DNA of 64,000 nt from Xanthobacter autotrophicus (GTDB lineage: Bacteria; Pseudomonadota; Alphaproteobacteria; Rhizobiales; Xanthobacteraceae). Positions 17,869 through 27,215 of this stretch are shown here, one piece after another (positions within the stretch are counted from its first letter, which is position 1; each line of letters opens with the position of its first letter). The notes beneath the pieces were generated by a model, which did no database searches, had not been told where the DNA came from, and saw only the letters and a program-made list of their open reading frames with translations. A program made the position numbers and the translations under genes. Where the stretch lies: assembly GCF_005871085.1 (NCBI RefSeq), contig NZ_VAUP01000015.1:372001-436000 (forward strand), read 5' to 3'.

Positions 17869-18243
17869 ATGGAAACAACTCTCGCCCCGACCCCGGCCGC
17901 CGACCTCCCGGCGCCCGACACCGAATTTACCGTGACCGATGCCGCTGCGCGCCGCATCTGCCAGATCCTCTCGCCCGAACCGGCCGGAACGTTCCTGCGC
18001 ATCAGCGTGGAAGGCGGCGGCTGCTCCGGCTTCTCCTACAAGTATGACGTGACGCGCGAGCAGGGCGAGGACGACCTCGTCATCGAGAAGGAAGGCGCCA
18101 AGATCGTCGTTGATCGCATCTCGATCGACTACATCAAGGGCTCCCAGCTCGATTACAAGGCGGACCTGATGGGCTCGGCCTTCAAGATCTCGAACCCCAT
18201 GGCCACCGCCAAGTGCGGGTGCGGGTCCAGCTTCGGGGTCTGA
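17869..18243 (+). CDS. erpA: Iron-sulfur cluster insertion protein, A-type carrier (ErpA/IscA)
   Basis: A-type carriers receive Fe-S clusters from scaffold proteins and pass them to target apoenzymes. The 124-residue product has the three conserved cysteines: Cys52 in GGGCSGFSYKY, and Cys116 and Cys118 in KCGCGSSF. The first 20 residues are a variable extension. ATG 17869 is the only sensible start. It is divergently transcribed from the dGTPase-like gene, with 150 bases between them. ErpA rather than IscA is inferred from the isolated position without iscS or iscU. Confidence 0.9.
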   Translation: METTLAPTPAADLPAPDTEFTVTDAAARRICQILSPEPAGTFLRISVEGGGCSGFSYKYDVTREQGEDDLVIEKEGAKIVVDRISIDYIKGSQLDYKADLMGSAFKISNPMATAKCGCGSSFGV

Positions 18244-18366
18244 TCGCTTTTTGCGTCCTGAGGCCTATTGCGTCTCGCTGGCGTCACCACCCGGCGTGCC
18301 CGGGTGGGCGGCTGGTCTTTGCGCAGTGCTCGTGTCGGAGCATAGACCTTCGGGTCCGACGCAACG

Positions 18367-19530
18367 TCACGGCGCCACGTTCTTCGGGACGGCGTGGAAC
18401 CAGGGCCTTGGCAGGCCCACCGGCCAGTCGTCGCCGTAGCAGGGAAAGAAGCGCTCGGTCCGGGCCATGATGATGAGGTCCGGGGCGAAGGCCTTCACGT
18501 CATCGAAATTGAAGTCGCATGAGCCGGTGACGCGTCGGGATTCGTGAATCCAAGCCACCACGCTCACATCCGCGTTCAGAAACAGGCGCGGCCATGACCC
18601 GCCGGTGAAGGAATCACCGAGAATCAGCACGCGCTGGCCCGTGGGGGCGTAGTCATATGCCAGCGACTTGAAGGCCGCGTGCTCGTTGTGATGCACCAGC
18701 GCCGGATCAAACCGTGCCGGGGCGGCACGATCCTTGATGGCGAAGGGCTCTTCCGACTCCGGCTTCGATGGCAGGCGGGTGGTGCGCAGCAGATCGCCCC
18801 GCGCGGCGGGAATGGGCGGCCCCAGCACCGCCGCCGGGTCCACCTGCCAGTCCGGATGCCCCGCCGCCACCATCACCGCATTGAAGGACAGCACACTGGA
18901 ACGGCTGTTCCAGTGGGTGTCGGTCATGAGGTACCGCGGCCGGGCACTGGCCTTGAGCACCGCCCGCAGGTCGACCGTGGTGACGCCCTCCGCCTTCAAT
19001 CCGGCGAGGGCGAGGTCGTATTCGGTGGTGGGATAGTTCAAAGCGTCGTACCAGTTGGGCAGGGCCTCCACCTCAACCGACTGGGCATTGGGCGGAATAG
19101 CGACCACGACGCGGGTGCCTCTCGGGGCCAGCACCCGCTGCATCTCGCCCACCATGGTCACGAAACGCTCGACGTTGGCGGTCCGCACCAGCGCGCCCGC
19201 CGACTGGGCCGGCGTCTGTTCGCGGCCCCAGAACAGCTGGCCGTCGCGTCCCGTATAGAACGGCCGGCTGTCGGGCGAACCGAGCACCTCGCGCAGATCC
19301 CGGCGCAGGATGGGCAGGGTGGCGCGGAAGCCGAAATTATCCTGAAGATAGATGCCGATGTTACGGAACTTGTAGTTCAGCGTCTGGCTCCAGGTGAAGC
19401 TTTCGGGGATCGGCACCCGCCATTGGCCGGATGCCAGCGGATCCGGAATGAGGTTGGACACCAGGAGGAAGCCGAACAGGCCAGCGACGAGCAGGCCCAC
19501 ATGGCGGCGCGAACGCGAGAGCAGGGTCAC
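18367..19530 (-). CDS. AlgX/AlgJ-like SGNH-hydrolase-fold acetyltransferase
   Basis: Proteins of this family take acetyl groups from an MBOAT partner and place them on a polysaccharide in the periplasm. The 387-residue product has one N-terminal anchor (HVGLLVAGLFGFLLVSNLI). The key catalytic motif of the AlgJ/AlgX family is present as TDTHWNSR, with the Asp and His of the triad. A GDS near VLILGDSFTGGSW supplies the nucleophilic serine block. Just 12 bases separate it from the MBOAT gene upstream, so the two form an operon. No polymer-synthesis genes are adjacent. The target glycan is unknown. Confidence 0.85.
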   Translation of the reverse strand: MTLLSRSRRHVGLLVAGLFGFLLVSNLIPDPLASGQWRVPIPESFTWSQTLNYKFRNIGIYLQDNFGFRATLPILRRDLREVLGSPDSRPFYTGRDGQLFWGREQTPAQSAGALVRTANVERFVTMVGEMQRVLAPRGTRVVVAIPPNAQSVEVEALPNWYDALNYPTTEYDLALAGLKAEGVTTVDLRAVLKASARPRYLMTDTHWNSRSSVLSFNAVMVAAGHPDWQVDPAAVLGPPIPAARGDLLRTTRLPSKPESEEPFAIKDRAAPARFDPALVHHNEHAAFKSLAYDYAPTGQRVLILGDSFTGGSWPRLFLNADVSVVAWIHESRRVTGSCDFNFDDVKAFAPDLIIMARTERFFPCYGDDWPVGLPRPWFHAVPKNVAP

Positions 19531-19542
19531 GATGGCGCCTCC

Positions 19543-20949
19543 TCAAAACCGGTAATAGAGGAATGGCGTGGCCGTGGTGCCGCCCACCCATGCCACGCTC
19601 GCCAGCATCAGCACGGCGATGAAGACATAATCCGCCACGGTCGCAAAAGCCCCCTGGCCGGCCAGCGCCCTCCAGCGCGGCCAGCGGAAGAAGCCGATGA
19701 ACCCACCCACCACCAGCGCCGCGATGGCCAGCGGTGTCAGCCCGAAGCCTAGCGCCAGCGAGGCCCGGCTGAAGCCGTGGAGGCCGATGAGTCCGGAGAA
19801 CATGTCCATGGCGCCGCCGAGGCTGTCGGCACGAAACCACACCCAGCCCAGCATCACTGCCAGCACCGTATAAAGATGGGCCATGACGCCCGGCGCCCGT
19901 TTCAGCCAGCGGCCGAGGAACGCCCGCTCGATGATGAGGAAGGCGCCATGATGGGCGCCCCAGATAACGAAGTTCCAGCTCGCCCCGTGCCACAGGCCGC
20001 ACAGCAGGAACACGGCGGAGAGGTTCAGGTAGGTGCGCAATTCCCCGCGCCGGTTACCGCCCAAGGGGATGTAGAGATAATCGCGCAGGAAAGCGGACAG
20101 GCTCATGTGCCAGCGCCGCCAGAAATCGGTTATGGAATGAGCTGTGTAGGGCACGCGGAAATTGCGCGGCAGCACGAAGCCCACCATCACGCCGAGGCCC
20201 ACCGCCATGGTGGAATAGCCGGCGAAGTCGAAATAGATCTGCACCGTATAGGCGTAGAGCCCGAGCCAGGCCTCCACGAAGGTGGGGTGGGTGGTGGTGT
20301 CGAATACCCCATCCGCGAGCCGCGCCACCTCGTCGGCGATCAGCACCTTCCAGGCGAGGCCGATGACGAACAGCCGCGCCCCGGCGGAGAACCGCCCCAT
20401 GGTTGTGCGCCGCTGCGACAGCTGCTTGGCCACCGTGGCGTAGCGCACGATAGGGCCGGCGACCAACTGCGGAAACATGCACATGTAGAGCGCGAACTGC
20501 GCTGGATCGCGATTGGCCCGCACCTTCCGCTTGTAGATGTCGGCGAGGTACGAGATGGCGTGGAAGGAATAGAAGGAAATGCCCAGCGGCAGCGAGATCC
20601 GCGGCAAGGGCAGTGACGCGCCCAGCGGCTCGATCAGACCATTCAGGTTCTCCACCAGGAAGCCCGTATACTTGAAAATGCCAAGCAAAAGCAGATTGAA
20701 GGCGACCCCATAGACCAGCAGGCGCTGGCGCGGAGCCCCGTCGCGATCGTCGATGGCGCGGGCCAGCAGGAAGTTGATCGCCACCGACGCCAATAGAATG
20801 AGAATATGGGGCGTATAACCCGCAGAATAAAACACGAGCGAGAAGGCAAGAAAAATAGTGTTCCGCGTCGTGATGGACTTCGCGGAAAAATAAGACGCAA
20901 GGAACAACGGGAAGAAGTAGAACAGAAACTCGATGGACGCGAACGTCAT
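19543..20949 (-). CDS. MBOAT-family membrane O-acyltransferase (AlgI/DltB-like)
   Basis: This polytopic inner-membrane protein moves acyl groups, usually acetyl, across the membrane for transfer to a sugar polymer. The product is 468 residues from ATG 20949. The invariant catalytic histidine is His321 in GLWHGASWNFVIWG, close to His322 of AlgI. The region FFPQLVAGPIVR-like (MFPQLVAGPIVRYA) is also family-typical. Several bases upstream the frame stays open, but that part overlaps the divergent xthA promoter and is not hydrophobic. The first 300 bases are lower in GC than the surroundings. It precedes the AlgX-like gene in an apparent two-gene operon. Confidence 0.9.
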   Translation of the reverse strand: MTFASIEFLFYFFPLFLASYFSAKSITTRNTIFLAFSLVFYSAGYTPHILILLASVAINFLLARAIDDRDGAPRQRLLVYGVAFNLLLLGIFKYTGFLVENLNGLIEPLGASLPLPRISLPLGISFYSFHAISYLADIYKRKVRANRDPAQFALYMCMFPQLVAGPIVRYATVAKQLSQRRTTMGRFSAGARLFVIGLAWKVLIADEVARLADGVFDTTTHPTFVEAWLGLYAYTVQIYFDFAGYSTMAVGLGVMVGFVLPRNFRVPYTAHSITDFWRRWHMSLSAFLRDYLYIPLGGNRRGELRTYLNLSAVFLLCGLWHGASWNFVIWGAHHGAFLIIERAFLGRWLKRAPGVMAHLYTVLAVMLGWVWFRADSLGGAMDMFSGLIGLHGFSRASLALGFGLTPLAIAALVVGGFIGFFRWPRWRALAGQGAFATVADYVFIAVLMLASVAWVGGTTATPFLYYRF

Positions 20950-21116
20950 GCCACTGCGCCGCCACTGAAGGACAAGGGGGCGTTCCTGCCACTCTTTGCC
21001 CGCCATCGCAACCCTTGCCCTCGTACCCCTTGGCCGGATTTGCGGTGCGCCCGCCGGAACGGCCATTGCCTCCCGGCGGCACCGGGGTATCCTCCGCCTC
21101 CGAAGGAGCCCGCCCC

Positions 21117-21905
21117 ATGCGTATCGCCACCTGGAACGTCAATTCCGTCCGCCAGCGGCTGGACCACGCCGTGCGCTGGCTGGGGGAGACGCGGCCGGAC
21201 ATCGTCTGCCTCCAGGAGATCAAGTGCCAGACCGAGGCCTTCCCGAAGGAGGCCTTCGAGCAGCTTGGCTATAACGTCACCGTGCATGGGCAGAAGGGCT
21301 TCAACGGTGTCGCCCTGCTCTCCCGCCTGCCGCTGGAGGACGTGACCCACGGCCTCGCTGGCGACGATGGCGACGTGCAGGCCCGTTTCATCGAGGCGGT
21401 GGTGTCGGTGAAGGGCGGCGTGGTGCGGGTCGCCTGCCTGTACCTACCCAACGGCAACCCGGTGGACACCGAGAAATATCCCTACAAGCTTGGCTTCATG
21501 GAGCGGCTTGAAGCCTTCGCCGCCGACCGGCTGAAGCTGGAGGAGCCGCTGATCCTCGCCGGGGACTTCAACGTGATCCCCGAGGCGCGCGACGCGGCGG
21601 ACCCTTCCGCCTGGGTGAATGACGCCCTGTTCCTGCCGCGCACCCGCTCGGCGTTCCGCTCGCTCACCCATCTCGGGCTCACCGACGCCCTGCGCGCCAC
21701 CTCCGACGCGGGGCGGCTCTACACCTTCTGGGACTACCAGGCGGGGGCGTGGCAGCGCGACATGGGCATTCGCATCGACCACCTGCTGCTGTCGCCCCAG
21801 GCGGCGGACAAGCTCATCGCCACCGGCATCGACAAGCATGTGCGCGCCTGGGAGAAGCCCTCGGACCATGTGCCCATCTGGGCCGATCTCGCCATCGCGG
21901 CCTGA
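21117..21905 (+). CDS. xthA: Exodeoxyribonuclease III
   Basis: This Mg-dependent AP endonuclease and 3' exonuclease acts in base-excision repair. The 262-residue product has the family motifs: MRIATWNVNSVR, LQEIKCQ with the metal-binding Glu, and GDFNVIPEARD. A C-terminal SDHVPIWAD carries the catalytic Asp-His. The ATG at 21117 has AAGGAG at a good distance; the frame upstream is open but unsupported. It is divergent from the MBOAT gene and followed by the GFA gene after eight bases. Confidence 0.95.
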   Translation: MRIATWNVNSVRQRLDHAVRWLGETRPDIVCLQEIKCQTEAFPKEAFEQLGYNVTVHGQKGFNGVALLSRLPLEDVTHGLAGDDGDVQARFIEAVVSVKGGVVRVACLYLPNGNPVDTEKYPYKLGFMERLEAFAADRLKLEEPLILAGDFNVIPEARDAADPSAWVNDALFLPRTRSAFRSLTHLGLTDALRATSDAGRLYTFWDYQAGAWQRDMGIRIDHLLLSPQAADKLIATGIDKHVRAWEKPSDHVPIWADLAIAA

Positions 21906-21913
21906 GTTCGGTC

Positions 21914-22330
21914 ATGTGGGAAGCATCCCACGCCGGCGGCTGCCTGTGCGGGCGCCTGCGCTACCGGGTGCGCCGCATTGAGAGCGCCTATTGGTGCCAT
22001 TGCACCATGTGCCGCCGGGCCTCGGGATCCGGGGCATTGCCGTGGCTCACCGTGGCGCGGGCGGATTTCGAGATGACGGCCGGCACCCCGGCGCTCTTCT
22101 CATCCTCGCCGGGCGTGACGCGCCTGTTCTGCGGCCATTGCGGCAGCCCGATCCTGTTTGACATGGCGAAGGAAGCTGCGGTGGACGTGACCGTCGGCAC
22201 GCTGGACGATCCGGACGCCGTGGCGCCCACCCATCACATCTGGACGCAATCGGCGCTTGAGATGACGGCAGAGCTCGGAACCGGCCTGCCGCGGCATGAG
22301 GCGGAGCGGGAAGAGGCGAACGGGGGTTGA
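21914..22330 (+). CDS. GFA-family zinc protein (glutathione-dependent formaldehyde-activating enzyme/centromere protein V fold)
   Basis: The 138-residue product has the seven cysteines of the GFA fold: Cys10 and Cys12 (GGCLCG), Cys28, Cys30 and Cys33 (CHCTMC), and Cys73 and Cys76 (FCGHCGSP). These bind zinc. The founding enzyme speeds addition of glutathione to formaldehyde, but most members have no demonstrated reaction, so I give no specific function. The gene lies eight bases after xthA and is likely co-transcribed. Confidence 0.88.
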   Translation: MWEASHAGGCLCGRLRYRVRRIESAYWCHCTMCRRASGSGALPWLTVARADFEMTAGTPALFSSSPGVTRLFCGHCGSPILFDMAKEAAVDVTVGTLDDPDAVAPTHHIWTQSALEMTAELGTGLPRHEAEREEANGG

Positions 22331-22392
22331 AACGACCCCGAAGGAGACGCCGGGCGGCGAGTCGGCAGACCGAGCCTAAGCGCGGGGGATAC

Positions 22393-22770
22393 ATGACCGA
22401 TATCGAGGAGTCCGAACGCAGGATTCTTTTCTATATCATCTCAAACATGATCGGATCCGAGGCTGACGCCATCGGCCAGATCCGCCATCTGAAAGTGAAG
22501 GGCAGAAGCTATTCGGGGAAGGGCGTTTTTACCCACTTCCATGCAGCGAACGGTACTGAGCCCGAAAGATTCGACCGCCACGTCAGCGGTGACTTCCCCG
22601 AAACGTTATTCATCCGCCTGAATATTGGATTTACAATCTTTTTCGTGGGCCCCTCCATCGTAACCTTGGAGGGTTACACCTATGGAAGCGATCCTTGGCC
22701 CGAGGAAGCCTTGCTTCAGATCGTGTGGCCGAAAGAGGTCATGGACGCCTACCGGCGCCATTGCGCCTAA
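22393..22770 (+). CDS. Hypothetical protein, lower-GC than its neighbours
   Basis: I do not recognise this 125-residue protein. The N-terminus MTDIEESERRILFYIISNMIG is amphipathic; the middle contains FIRLNIGFTIFFVGPSIVTLEGY, too short and broken to be a clear membrane helix. It has a single cysteine, at the penultimate position. There is no signal peptide. ATG 22393 follows GGGGGA. The base composition is noticeably more AT-rich and the codon choice less biased than in xthA or exoR, which may indicate recent acquisition. It is convergent with the exoR-like gene, 24 bases away. Confidence 0.6.
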   Translation: MTDIEESERRILFYIISNMIGSEADAIGQIRHLKVKGRSYSGKGVFTHFHAANGTEPERFDRHVSGDFPETLFIRLNIGFTIFFVGPSIVTLEGYTYGSDPWPEEALLQIVWPKEVMDAYRRHCA

Positions 22771-22794
22771 GGCGGAAGCCGGCGCTTCCCGCCC

Positions 22795-23730
22795 TCACCT
22801 CTTGGCGGTCTTCAGCCAGTTTTCAAGGTAAAGCAGCGCTTTCTCGCGCTCGTCCGGCGTCGCGTCGGCGAAAGCCTCCTCCTGAAGCGACACCACCCAT
22901 TTGTCCTCGGGTCGCACCGCGGCATCACGCGCCAGGGTCAGCCACATGAGGCCCCGCGCCGCCTGACGCGGCACCCCATCGTCGCCCCGCAGCAGCAGCT
23001 GACCCAGGGTCGCCTGCGCCTGGAACTGGCCCTTCTGCGAGGCCAGCGTCAGCCAGCGACCGGCGTTGCGCGCATCGCGCGGGCCACCGACGCCTTCCAG
23101 ATAGAGCTTGCCCAGATGGTACTGGGCATCCGCATCGCCGAAATAGGAGGCGGCATAGGAGAACATGTCCCGCGCCCGCGAGGCGTCGCGCTTCACCCCG
23201 GCGGAGGGAATGCCCACGAGGTAATAGGAGCCCAGCGCCACGAAGGCATTGGCCACGAAGCGGGATTGCGCCGTGCCGGGGTAGTCCTCGGCATGGGTGT
23301 TGGCGATCTTGGAGAAATAGTCGAACGCCTTGGCGTCGTCGCGCTTCACGCCGTCGCCGTCGGCATAGATGCGGCCGAGCTTCCACTGGGCCATGGCGTG
23401 GCCCTGGGAGGCGGCATAGCCGAGGGCGTCGATGCCCTTGGCGGTCTGGCCGGCGCGCAGGGCCTGGGCCCCGGTGCGGAAGGCCTCGTCCACCGGACGC
23501 ACGGCAGGCGCCAGTGGCACGTCGGCCGGCGGCGTCATGGGCTGGGTCTCATAAGGCTGGAGCGTCTGCGCCGTTCCATCGAACGCAAGGGCCAGCGGCA
23601 CCGAAAGACATGCCGCCGCCACGGCGCCCGCGAACAGGGCGGCGCAGGCGCGCCGCGCGCCCGCCGACCGCCCGAGGCGTCCGGCCGCGCGGCCCGCATA
23701 TCTGATCTTCGTTGTGCCGCCCAAAATCAT
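22795..23730 (-). CDS. exoR: ExoR-like periplasmic Sel1-repeat regulator
   Basis: In rhizobia ExoR is a periplasmic protein that holds the ExoS sensor kinase inactive and so controls exopolysaccharide and motility through ChvI. The product is 311 residues from ATG 23730. A signal peptide with core ALFAGAVAAACLSVPLALA is followed by Sel1-type repeats: GIDALGYAASQGHAMAQWKLGRIYADGDGV, KAFDYFSKIAN and AQYHLGKLYLEGVGG. The order of these blocks matches rhizobial ExoR closely, including the YADGDGVK and LGSYYLVGIP stretches. The N-terminus is longer than in Sinorhizobium. ExoS and ChvI are not in the window. Confidence 0.82.
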   Translation of the reverse strand: MILGGTTKIRYAGRAAGRLGRSAGARRACAALFAGAVAAACLSVPLALAFDGTAQTLQPYETQPMTPPADVPLAPAVRPVDEAFRTGAQALRAGQTAKGIDALGYAASQGHAMAQWKLGRIYADGDGVKRDDAKAFDYFSKIANTHAEDYPGTAQSRFVANAFVALGSYYLVGIPSAGVKRDASRARDMFSYAASYFGDADAQYHLGKLYLEGVGGPRDARNAGRWLTLASQKGQFQAQATLGQLLLRGDDGVPRQAARGLMWLTLARDAAVRPEDKWVVSLQEEAFADATPDEREKALLYLENWLKTAKR

Positions 23731-24187
23731 GATGGAGGGAAGGTGCCGGAGCGTGGCGGCAATATCGGGGCCGCGGAAAGGCCGAGCCGCGGCGTTGGAG
23801 CGGCAACCTCTTGGGCGTCGCCCGGAGCCAAGCCCCGCGACGCCCAGCGGCGCCACCCGTTCGAGAATGCAACGTCCGTCCATAAGGACCCACCCCAGGC
23901 GCGGCGTTCGGAAACACTTTCCGAGCTACGCTCACGTCGCGCGTTGCTTTCCGTTTCACTGGGGTTTTGTGGCGGCTTCGCGGCGCCTTGGGGCCCCTGC
24001 CGGGGCGGCAACTTCAAAGGCTCGGGAGTGTGTCTTCGCCGTCACAATATTGAGATCGAAAGCCGCCGCTTTCCTTGGCACGAACACTGTATCGGACGAT
24101 GCGGAGGCGCTGGAGCGTGGCAAAGGAGCAACATTCCATGGCCAACCCCTTGAGCGACGGGGGCCGGGCCCCCGTCGGAATGTGTTC
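23731..24187. other. Non-coding stretch between exoR and valS
   Basis: These 457 bases hold no frame I can support on either strand. The only structure I see is the hairpin at 24155-24177 close to the valS stop. The part next to exoR presumably contains its promoter, but no clear -35/-10 pair stands out. Confidence 0.5.
24155..24177 (-). terminator. Hairpin after valS
   Basis: A perfect 10-bp inverted repeat, CGACGGGGGC / GCCCCCGTCG, with a three-base loop starts 10 bases after the valS stop. There is no uridine run after it on the minus strand, so it may be a 3'-end stabiliser rather than an intrinsic terminator. Confidence 0.5.
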
Positions 24188-26980
24188 TCAGGCCGCCCCG
24201 CCCGAAAGCTGGGTGATGGCGGCGCGGACCTTGGCCTTGCGGTTGAGATATTCCTCGCGCTTCTCGCGCTCGGCCTCCACCACCTCTTCCGGCGCGCGGG
24301 CGACGAAGCTCTCGTTGCCGAGCTTGGCGTCGATGCGGGCCACCTCCTGGTCCAGCTTGCCTTCTTCCTTGCGCAAGCGGCCGAGTTCGGCGGCAAGGTC
24401 CACCACGCCGGCCAGCGGCAGGGCGGCCACCTCGCCGCGCACCACCATCTGCACCGACTCGCCCGGAACGGTATCGGCCACCGTCACGCCGGAGAGGCGG
24501 GCGAGGCGGCGGATGGCGTCGTCCCACGCGGCGGCACGCGCCGTGGTCTCCGCGCCCGGCTCAACCAGCACCAGCGGCACCTGCGCGCCGGCCGGCACGT
24601 TCATCTCCGCGCGCACCGAGCGGATCTCGGTGATGAGGTCCACCACCCAGCCCACTTCCGCCTCGGCATCGGGCGCCTCAAGGCCTGAAAGATCGGGCCA
24701 GGGGGCGAGGGCCAGCAGGCTGGTGCGGGCGGGGCCGTCCTTGCCGGTCTCGGCCCACAGCTCCTCGGTCAGGAACGGCATGAAGGGGTGCAGCAGCGCC
24801 ATGGCCACATCCAGCACATAGGCCGTTGCCGCCCGCGTCTCGTCCTTGGCCGGGCCGTCGGGACCGGAGAGCAGGGGCTTGGCCAGCTCCAGGTGCCAAT
24901 CGCACACCACGTTCCAAAGGAAGCGGTAGATGGCGGCGGCCGCCTCGTTGAAGCGATAGGCCAGGATCGCCTCGGACACCTCGGCGGAGGCGCGGGCGGC
25001 CTCGCCGATGATCCAGCGGTTGATGGTGCCCTCCACCTTGGCCGGGTCGAAGCCCTCCACCCGCGCGCAGCCGTTCATCTGGGCGAAGCGCACCGCATTC
25101 CAGAGCTTGGTTGCGAAGTTGCGGTAGCCCTCCACGCGACCGGTGGCGAGCTTGATGTCGCGCCCCTGCGCCGCCATGGCCGCGAGGGTGAAGCGCAGGG
25201 CGTCGGCGCCGTATTTCTCCACGAGGTCCAGCGGGTCGATGACGTTGCCCTTGGACTTCGACATCTTCGCCCCCTTCTCGTCGCGGACGAGGGCGTGGAT
25301 GTAGACATCCTTGAACGGCACTTCGCCATCCATGAAGTGCAGGCCCATCATCATCATCCGGGCCACCCAGAAGAAGATGATGTCGAAGCCCGTCACCAGC
25401 ACGCTGGTGGGGTAGAACTTCTTCAGTTCGGCCGTCTCGTCCGGCCAGCCCATGGTGGAGAACGGCCACAGGGCCGAGGAGAACCAGGTGTCGAGCACGT
25501 CCTCATCGCGGGTGAGGAAGCCGGCGCGCTTGTCGGCGTCGTCGATCAGCGCCTGGGCGTCCTCGGGCGAGAGCGTCTCGTTGCCCACATTGTGGGCGAG
25601 CGCCTGCTCGAAGGCCTGGTCCTCGTCCTCGGCCACGAAGACATTGCCGAAGGGGTCGTACCAGGCCGGGATCTGGTGACCCCACCACAGCTGGCGGGAG
25701 ATGCACCAGGGCTGGATATTCTCCAGCCACTCGAAATAGGTCTTCTCCCAGTTCTTCGGCACGAAGCTGGTGCGCCCCTCCCGCACCGCCGCCAGCGCCG
25801 GCTGGGCCAGGGTCTTGGCGTCCACATACCACTGGTCGGTGAGCCAGGGCTCGATGACCACGTTGGAGCGGTCGCCGTGGGGCACCATGTGGGTGTGCGG
25901 CTCGATCTGCTCCAGCAGCTCGAGGCCGGTCAGAAGCTCCACGATCTGCTTGCGCGCGGCGAAGCGGTCCTGGCCCTTCAGGTGGGAGAGCTGGCCGGCG
26001 GCGTCGGGCGCATCCACATAGGCCTCGGGGCGCTCGGCATAATCGTCGAGGATGCCCTGCGGGTCGATGCGTGCTTCGCCGTCCAGCACGTTGATCATGG
26101 GCAGGCCATGGCGCTTGCCCACCTCGAAGTCGTTGAAATCGTGCGCCGGGGTGATCTTCACCGCGCCCGAGCCCTTCTCGGGATCGGAATATTCGTCGGC
26201 GACGATGGGGATGCGCCGGCCCACCAGCGGCAGGATCACAAATTTGCCGATGAGGTCGCGGTAGCGCTCATCCTCGGGGTGCACGGCAACGGCCGTGTCG
26301 CCCAGCATGGTCTCGGGTCGGGTGGTGGCCACCGTGATGAAGCGGTCCTTCTCGCCCTCGATGGGATAGCGCAGGTGCCAGAGGTTGCCCTTCACCTCCA
26401 CCGGCAGCACTTCGAGATCGGAAATGGCGGACTGGAACTTGGGGTCCCAGTTCACGAGGCGCTTGTCCTTGTAGATCAGCCCCTCGCGATAGAGCTGCAC
26501 GAACACCTTCAGCACGGCGCGGCTCAGGCCCTCGTCCATGGTGAAGCGCTCGCGCGACCAGTCGCAGGAGGCGCCGAGCTTCTTCAGCTGATTGACGATG
26601 GTGCCGCCCGATTCGGCCTTCCACGCCCACACCTTCTCCACGAAGGCGACGCGGCCCATGTCGCGCCGGCCCGGCAGTTTCTGGGCCGCGAGCTGGCGCT
26701 CCACCACCATCTGGGTGGCGATGCCCGCATGGTCGGTGCCCGGCTGCCACAGCACGTCCTTGCCGCGCATGCGCTCGAAGCGGGCCAGCACGTCCTGAAG
26801 CGTGTTGTTGAGCGCGTGGCCCATGTGCAGGGAGCCGGTGACGTTCGGCGGCGGGATGACGATGGAGAAGCCTTCGGCGTCCTTGCGCTCGGGACGGCCG
26901 CACCGGAACGCGCCGGCCTCTTCCCACTGGGCGGCGATGCGCTCTTCCACGGCGGCGGGATCGAAGACTTTTTCCAGCAT
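24188..26980 (-). CDS. valS: Valyl-tRNA synthetase
   Basis: This class I synthetase charges tRNA-Val and edits mischarged threonine. The 930-residue product starts at ATG 26980 with [15 protein letters not shown], the usual alphaproteobacterial beginning; a 20-residue upstream extension is rejected. The HIGH motif is HMGH at residues 52-55 in [15 protein letters not shown]. The KMSKS loop is in [17 protein letters not shown]. The editing domain has the characteristic [19 protein letters not shown]-terminal coiled-coil arm ([26 protein letters not shown]) contacts the tRNA. It follows popZ after a terminator, so it has its own promoter. Confidence 0.97.
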   Translation of the reverse strand: MLEKVFDPAAVEERIAAQWEEAGAFRCGRPERKDAEGFSIVIPPPNVTGSLHMGHALNNTLQDVLARFERMRGKDVLWQPGTDHAGIATQMVVERQLAAQKLPGRRDMGRVAFVEKVWAWKAESGGTIVNQLKKLGASCDWSRERFTMDEGLSRAVLKVFVQLYREGLIYKDKRLVNWDPKFQSAISDLEVLPVEVKGNLWHLRYPIEGEKDRFITVATTRPETMLGDTAVAVHPEDERYRDLIGKFVILPLVGRRIPIVADEYSDPEKGSGAVKITPAHDFNDFEVGKRHGLPMINVLDGEARIDPQGILDDYAERPEAYVDAPDAAGQLSHLKGQDRFAARKQIVELLTGLELLEQIEPHTHMVPHGDRSNVVIEPWLTDQWYVDAKTLAQPALAAVREGRTSFVPKNWEKTYFEWLENIQPWCISRQLWWGHQIPAWYDPFGNVFVAEDEDQAFEQALAHNVGNETLSPEDAQALIDDADKRAGFLTRDEDVLDTWFSSALWPFSTMGWPDETAELKKFYPTSVLVTGFDIIFFWVARMMMMGLHFMDGEVPFKDVYIHALVRDEKGAKMSKSKGNVIDPLDLVEKYGADALRFTLAAMAAQGRDIKLATGRVEGYRNFATKLWNAVRFAQMNGCARVEGFDPAKVEGTINRWIIGEAARASAEVSEAILAYRFNEAAAAIYRFLWNVVCDWHLELAKPLLSGPDGPAKDETRAATAYVLDVAMALLHPFMPFLTEELWAETGKDGPARTSLLALAPWPDLSGLEAPDAEAEVGWVVDLITEIRSVRAEMNVPAGAQVPLVLVEPGAETTARAAAWDDAIRRLARLSGVTVADTVPGESVQMVVRGEVAALPLAGVVDLAAELGRLRKEEGKLDQEVARIDAKLGNESFVARAPEEVVEAEREKREEYLNRKAKVRAAITQLSGGAA

Positions 26981-27155
26981 GAAACGGGCTCCGCGGATGG
27001 TGCCGGGCGCAGTGCAGGGACGCACGTCGCGGCCGGCCATGCCTCCGCAACGGTCGGGACAGGTCTGCGGGCGTTAAAGCCGTTCCGGCAGGCCGGCGTC
27101 AACTACGCGGAGCGGTGCCCCACCACGCGGCGCCCGTCCGGACCCGGCACAACGG

Positions 27156-27193
27156 AAAAAGCCGCCGATCAGCGGGCGCGATCGGCGGCTTGA
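27156..27193 (-). terminator. Rho-independent terminator after popZ
   Basis: Stem AAGCCGCCGATC / GATCGGCGGCTT with a nine-base loop; on the minus strand it runs into TTTTTCC. It lies 23 bases after the popZ stop and separates popZ from valS. Confidence 0.85.
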
Positions 27194-27215
27194 AACCGGA
27201 AATGCAAAATCAACG

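Noticed and set aside
24788-27193. Plus-strand open frame of 801 codons
   Set aside because: It is antisense to valS; the histidine- and glycine-rich translation is typical of a shadow.
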